Assembly (NCBI GenBank): GCA_003649565.1
Contig: QMSF01000029.1
Span: forward strand, 1-8,070
Source of the DNA: Thermoprotei archaeon
GTDB taxonomy: Archaea; Thermoproteota; Methanomethylicia; Nezhaarchaeales; WYZ-LMO8
DNA length: 8,070 nt
Reading direction: 5' to 3'
The notes under the pieces are model-generated. The model saw only the letters and a program-made list of their open reading frames with translations. It had not been told where the DNA came from and searched no databases. Numbering within the stretch: position 1 is the stretch's first letter; every line of letters begins with the position of its first letter. Both the position numbers and the translations under genes were made by a program. Below, piece after piece: positions 6,276 to 8,070 of the stretch.

Positions 6276-8070
6276 AATGTTAAGGCCTCTCTCCATGTTT
6301 TCCATAACATATTGACGTCGACGTCTATTAGCACTTTACCATCAGGGCCCCATACCACTAGGCTTGGATTTTTAGTTACTTGACCTATTCTGGCATGAGG
6401 GACTCCTCTCATTATTTCTTGAAATTCCCTTTCTCTATCAGCTTTCACTTCAACTATGAATCTGCTATTGGACTCTGAGAAGAGGATCAAGTCGCTCCTC
6501 ATGGCTTCGCTTAATGGTACTTTAGAGAGGTCAATTTCAACTCCATAACCTGAGGCTAAGCACATTTCCGCTATGGCTATTGCCATGCCGCCTTCTGAGG
6601 GGTCGTGGCATGCTCTTATTAAGCCTAAGTCCATTGCCTCGATGACCTTGTCGAATATCGTCTTAGCTTGACTGTAAACCCTCGGTACAATACCTCCTCT
6701 AATTCCTAATAGCTTATAGTACTCTGAGCCGCCAAGCTCTCTCCTAGTCAAACCAACGATGTATAGCGGATTGCCGGGATTCTTGAGATCCATTGTCACG
6801 GCCTTTCTTATGTCCGGTATTATGCCGACTGCTGTTATTAGCAGTGTTGGCGTTACGGGCCCCAGTGGAGATTCGTTATAGAGACTGTCTTTACCTGATA
6901 TGAAGGGTGCTTGAAGCATTTTAGCCGTGTGATAACACGCTTCAACTGCCTTGAGCAGAGCCCCCATCCTATCTGGCTTTTCAGGGTTGCCCCATGTGAA
7001 GTTATCAAGTAAAGACCATCTTCTTCCTCCTACGCATACATTGTTTCTTATGGCTTCATCTATGCTTGAAGCCGCCATCCAATATGGGCTTATCTTTCCA
7101 TAGCTAGGTTTTATGCCGCATGATATCACTATGCCAGCCCAAGATGATGGCAGAGGCTTCATGACGGCAGCGTCATTAGGGCCAGCTCTCCATCCTTGAA
7201 GAGGCTTTATGACTGTCATCCCCTTAACTTCGTGATCGTAGGTTCTGATAACAACCTCCTTGCTTGCAATATTAGGCGATTTTAGAAGCTCTAGTAAAAT
7301 GGCGTTCAGGTCTTTAGGCATTTCAAAATCGATTTCCACCTCGTTGTCTTCCTTTACCTCAGCTATTCTCGTGGCTTTTGGCGGGTTAAAAAGAAAGCTT
7401 AATGCTAAGTCTGCTACGACATGGCCTTTATATAGCACTTTGAGCCTACGGTCATCCGTAAACCTGCCTATTTCAACTGCCTCTACGTCCTCTTCTTCAA
7501 ATATCTCGATTATCCTCTTGACGTTTTCAGGAGGTGAAGCTATGAACATTCTCTCTTGGGACTCAGAGACCCATATCTCCCATGGCTTCATGTCTGGATC
7601 TTTTAGTTTAACTTTTGAGAGTTCAACGATAGCTCCACAGCCATACTTATCTGCCATTTCCCCTGTAGCGCATGATAATCCTCCGCCGCCTAGATCCGTT
7701 ATGCCTGAGCCCAAGCCTTCATCTCGTATTCTGATTATCGCTCTCCTCAACTTTTCTTCTTCGATTGGATTTGGTATTTGAACTGCTGATCTCGATGTTT
7801 CCTCCGACTCCTCAGTTAGCTCTGCTGATGCAAACGTCACTCCGTGAATTCCATCTCGACCTGTTCTGCCTCCCGCTATGATTATGGAGTCTCCAGGCTT
7901 AATCCTTCTAAAGTACTTATCCTTGGGCAGAATTCCTATGCAACCACAGTATACCACGACGTTTCCTACGTAGCCCTCATCGAAGTATATCGCTCCATTA
8001 ACCGTCGGTATCCCCATGTTGTTGCCATAGTGTCCTATTCCAGCCACAACACCCTTGAACAGGTATCTAG
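6269..8070 (-). CDS. purL: FGAM synthase large subunit PurL, partial (N-terminus beyond window)
   Basis: PurL uses ATP and ammonia delivered by PurQ to convert FGAR to FGAM. The window holds 599 codons and the stop. The reading frame runs on past the right edge as RYLFKGVVAGIGHYGNNMG, and this GVVxGIGxYGN motif is internal in PurL, so roughly the first 100-150 residues are missing. Visible marks, in order, are GIGHYGN, PTVNGAIYFDE, GGRTGRDGIHG, ITDLGGGGLSCATGEMA, WVSESQERM, PLQGWRAGPNDAAV, NFTWGNPEKP, APFISGKDSLYNE and ACHDPSEGGMA. These cover the first and second AIRS-type halves of the small bacterial/archaeal PurL. The N-terminal catalytic histidines cannot be checked. The third subunit, PurS, is not seen and may lie upstream beyond the edge. 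purQ follows four bases after the stop. The sequence looks like an ordinary housekeeping gene. Confidence 0.96.
   Translation of the reverse strand, partial: RYLFKGVVAGIGHYGNNMGIPTVNGAIYFDEGYVGNVVVYCGCIGILPKDKYFRRIKPGDSIIIAGGRTGRDGIHGVTFASAELTEESEETSRSAVQIPNPIEEEKLRRAIIRIRDEGLGSGITDLGGGGLSCATGEMADKYGCGAIVELSKVKLKDPDMKPWEIWVSESQERMFIASPPENVKRIIEIFEEEDVEAVEIGRFTDDRRLKVLYKGHVVADLALSFLFNPPKATRIAEVKEDNEVEIDFEMPKDLNAILLELLKSPNIASKEVVIRTYDHEVKGMTVIKPLQGWRAGPNDAAVMKPLPSSWAGIVISCGIKPSYGKISPYWMAASSIDEAIRNNVCVGGRRWSLLDNFTWGNPEKPDRMGALLKAVEACYHTAKMLQAPFISGKDSLYNESPLGPVTPTLLITAVGIIPDIRKAVTMDLKNPGNPLYIVGLTRRELGGSEYYKLLGIRGGIVPRVYSQAKTIFDKVIEAMDLGLIRACHDPSEGGMAIAIAEMCLASGYGVEIDLSKVPLSEAMRSDLILFSESNSRFIVEVKADREREFQEIMRGVPHARIGQVTKNPSLVVWGPDGKVLIDVDVNMLWKTWREALTLR

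Noticed and set aside
7260..7781. 173-codon open frame on the plus strand
   Set aside because: It is antisense to well-conserved purL, its translation is Ser-rich with no recognisable motif, and it has no promoter or ribosome-binding site of note.
8045..8047. GTG as the start of purL
   Set aside because: The frame stays open to the window edge and the residues before it (RYLFKGV) continue the internal GVVxGIGxYGN motif of PurL, so the gene is simply cut by the window.
1..8070. CRISPR arrays, insertion sequences, tRNA or rRNA genes, phage or defence genes
   Set aside because: No regular repeats, transposase motifs or structured RNA genes were seen; coding density is near complete and all genes look chromosomal and metabolic.

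Overview
The window is dense archaeal DNA. Almost every base is coding. Genes overlap or abut, TTG is used once as a start, and ribosome-binding sites are of the GGTGA/AGGGGGT type that pairs with archaeal 16S rRNA 3' ends. Codons favour AGA/AGG for Arg and ATA for Ile, a pattern common in thermophiles. Sep-tRNA:Cys-tRNA synthase (SepCysS) beside a SufS-type desulfurase points to a lineage that makes cysteine on tRNA. This could be an uncultured group of the Thermoproteota/TACK kind (for example Bathyarchaeia, Methanomethylicia, Korarchaeia or relatives) or a euryarchaeon. The lineage is inference; gene content alone does not fix it.

Layout. Positions 1-2660 are a minus-strand operon, in transcription order: a small regulator with an XRE-type helix-turn-helix and two CBS domains (2660-2067), SepCysS (2086-881), and the 4-thiouridine tRNA sulfurtransferase ThiI (881 to beyond the left edge). 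The coding frames overlap by 20 bp and 1 bp. A 91-bp divergent intergenic region (2661-2751) is the only real non-coding stretch. Positions 2752-5466 are a plus-strand operon: a SufS-like cysteine desulfurase, a MoeB/ThiF-like E1 adenylyltransferase, and a LarE-like PP-loop sulfurtransferase. Convergent to it with no spacer, 5467-8070 on the minus strand holds purL (5' end outside the window) followed by purQ, the two large subunits of formylglycinamidine ribonucleotide (FGAM) synthase.

How it may work together. Five of the eight genes handle sulfur and face one shared promoter region controlled, by position, by the HTH-CBS protein. SepCysS turns phosphoseryl-tRNA(Cys) into cysteinyl-tRNA(Cys). 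ThiI puts sulfur on uridine 8 of tRNA. SufS can release sulfur from cysteine. The E1 protein can adenylate a ubiquitin-like sulfur carrier, and the LarE-like protein activates a substrate with ATP for sulfur insertion. SepCysS and the LarE-like protein each have a CXXC pair plus a distant third cysteine, and ThiI has the CXXC pair before the window cuts it. This suits [4Fe-4S]-dependent sulfur transfer.

Points most worth attention are the divergent sulfur cluster with a likely local regulator, the E1 protein that lacks the cysteine expected at the MoeB/ThiF active-site position, and the LarE-like protein without its usual lar partners in view. The pur genes look ordinary.
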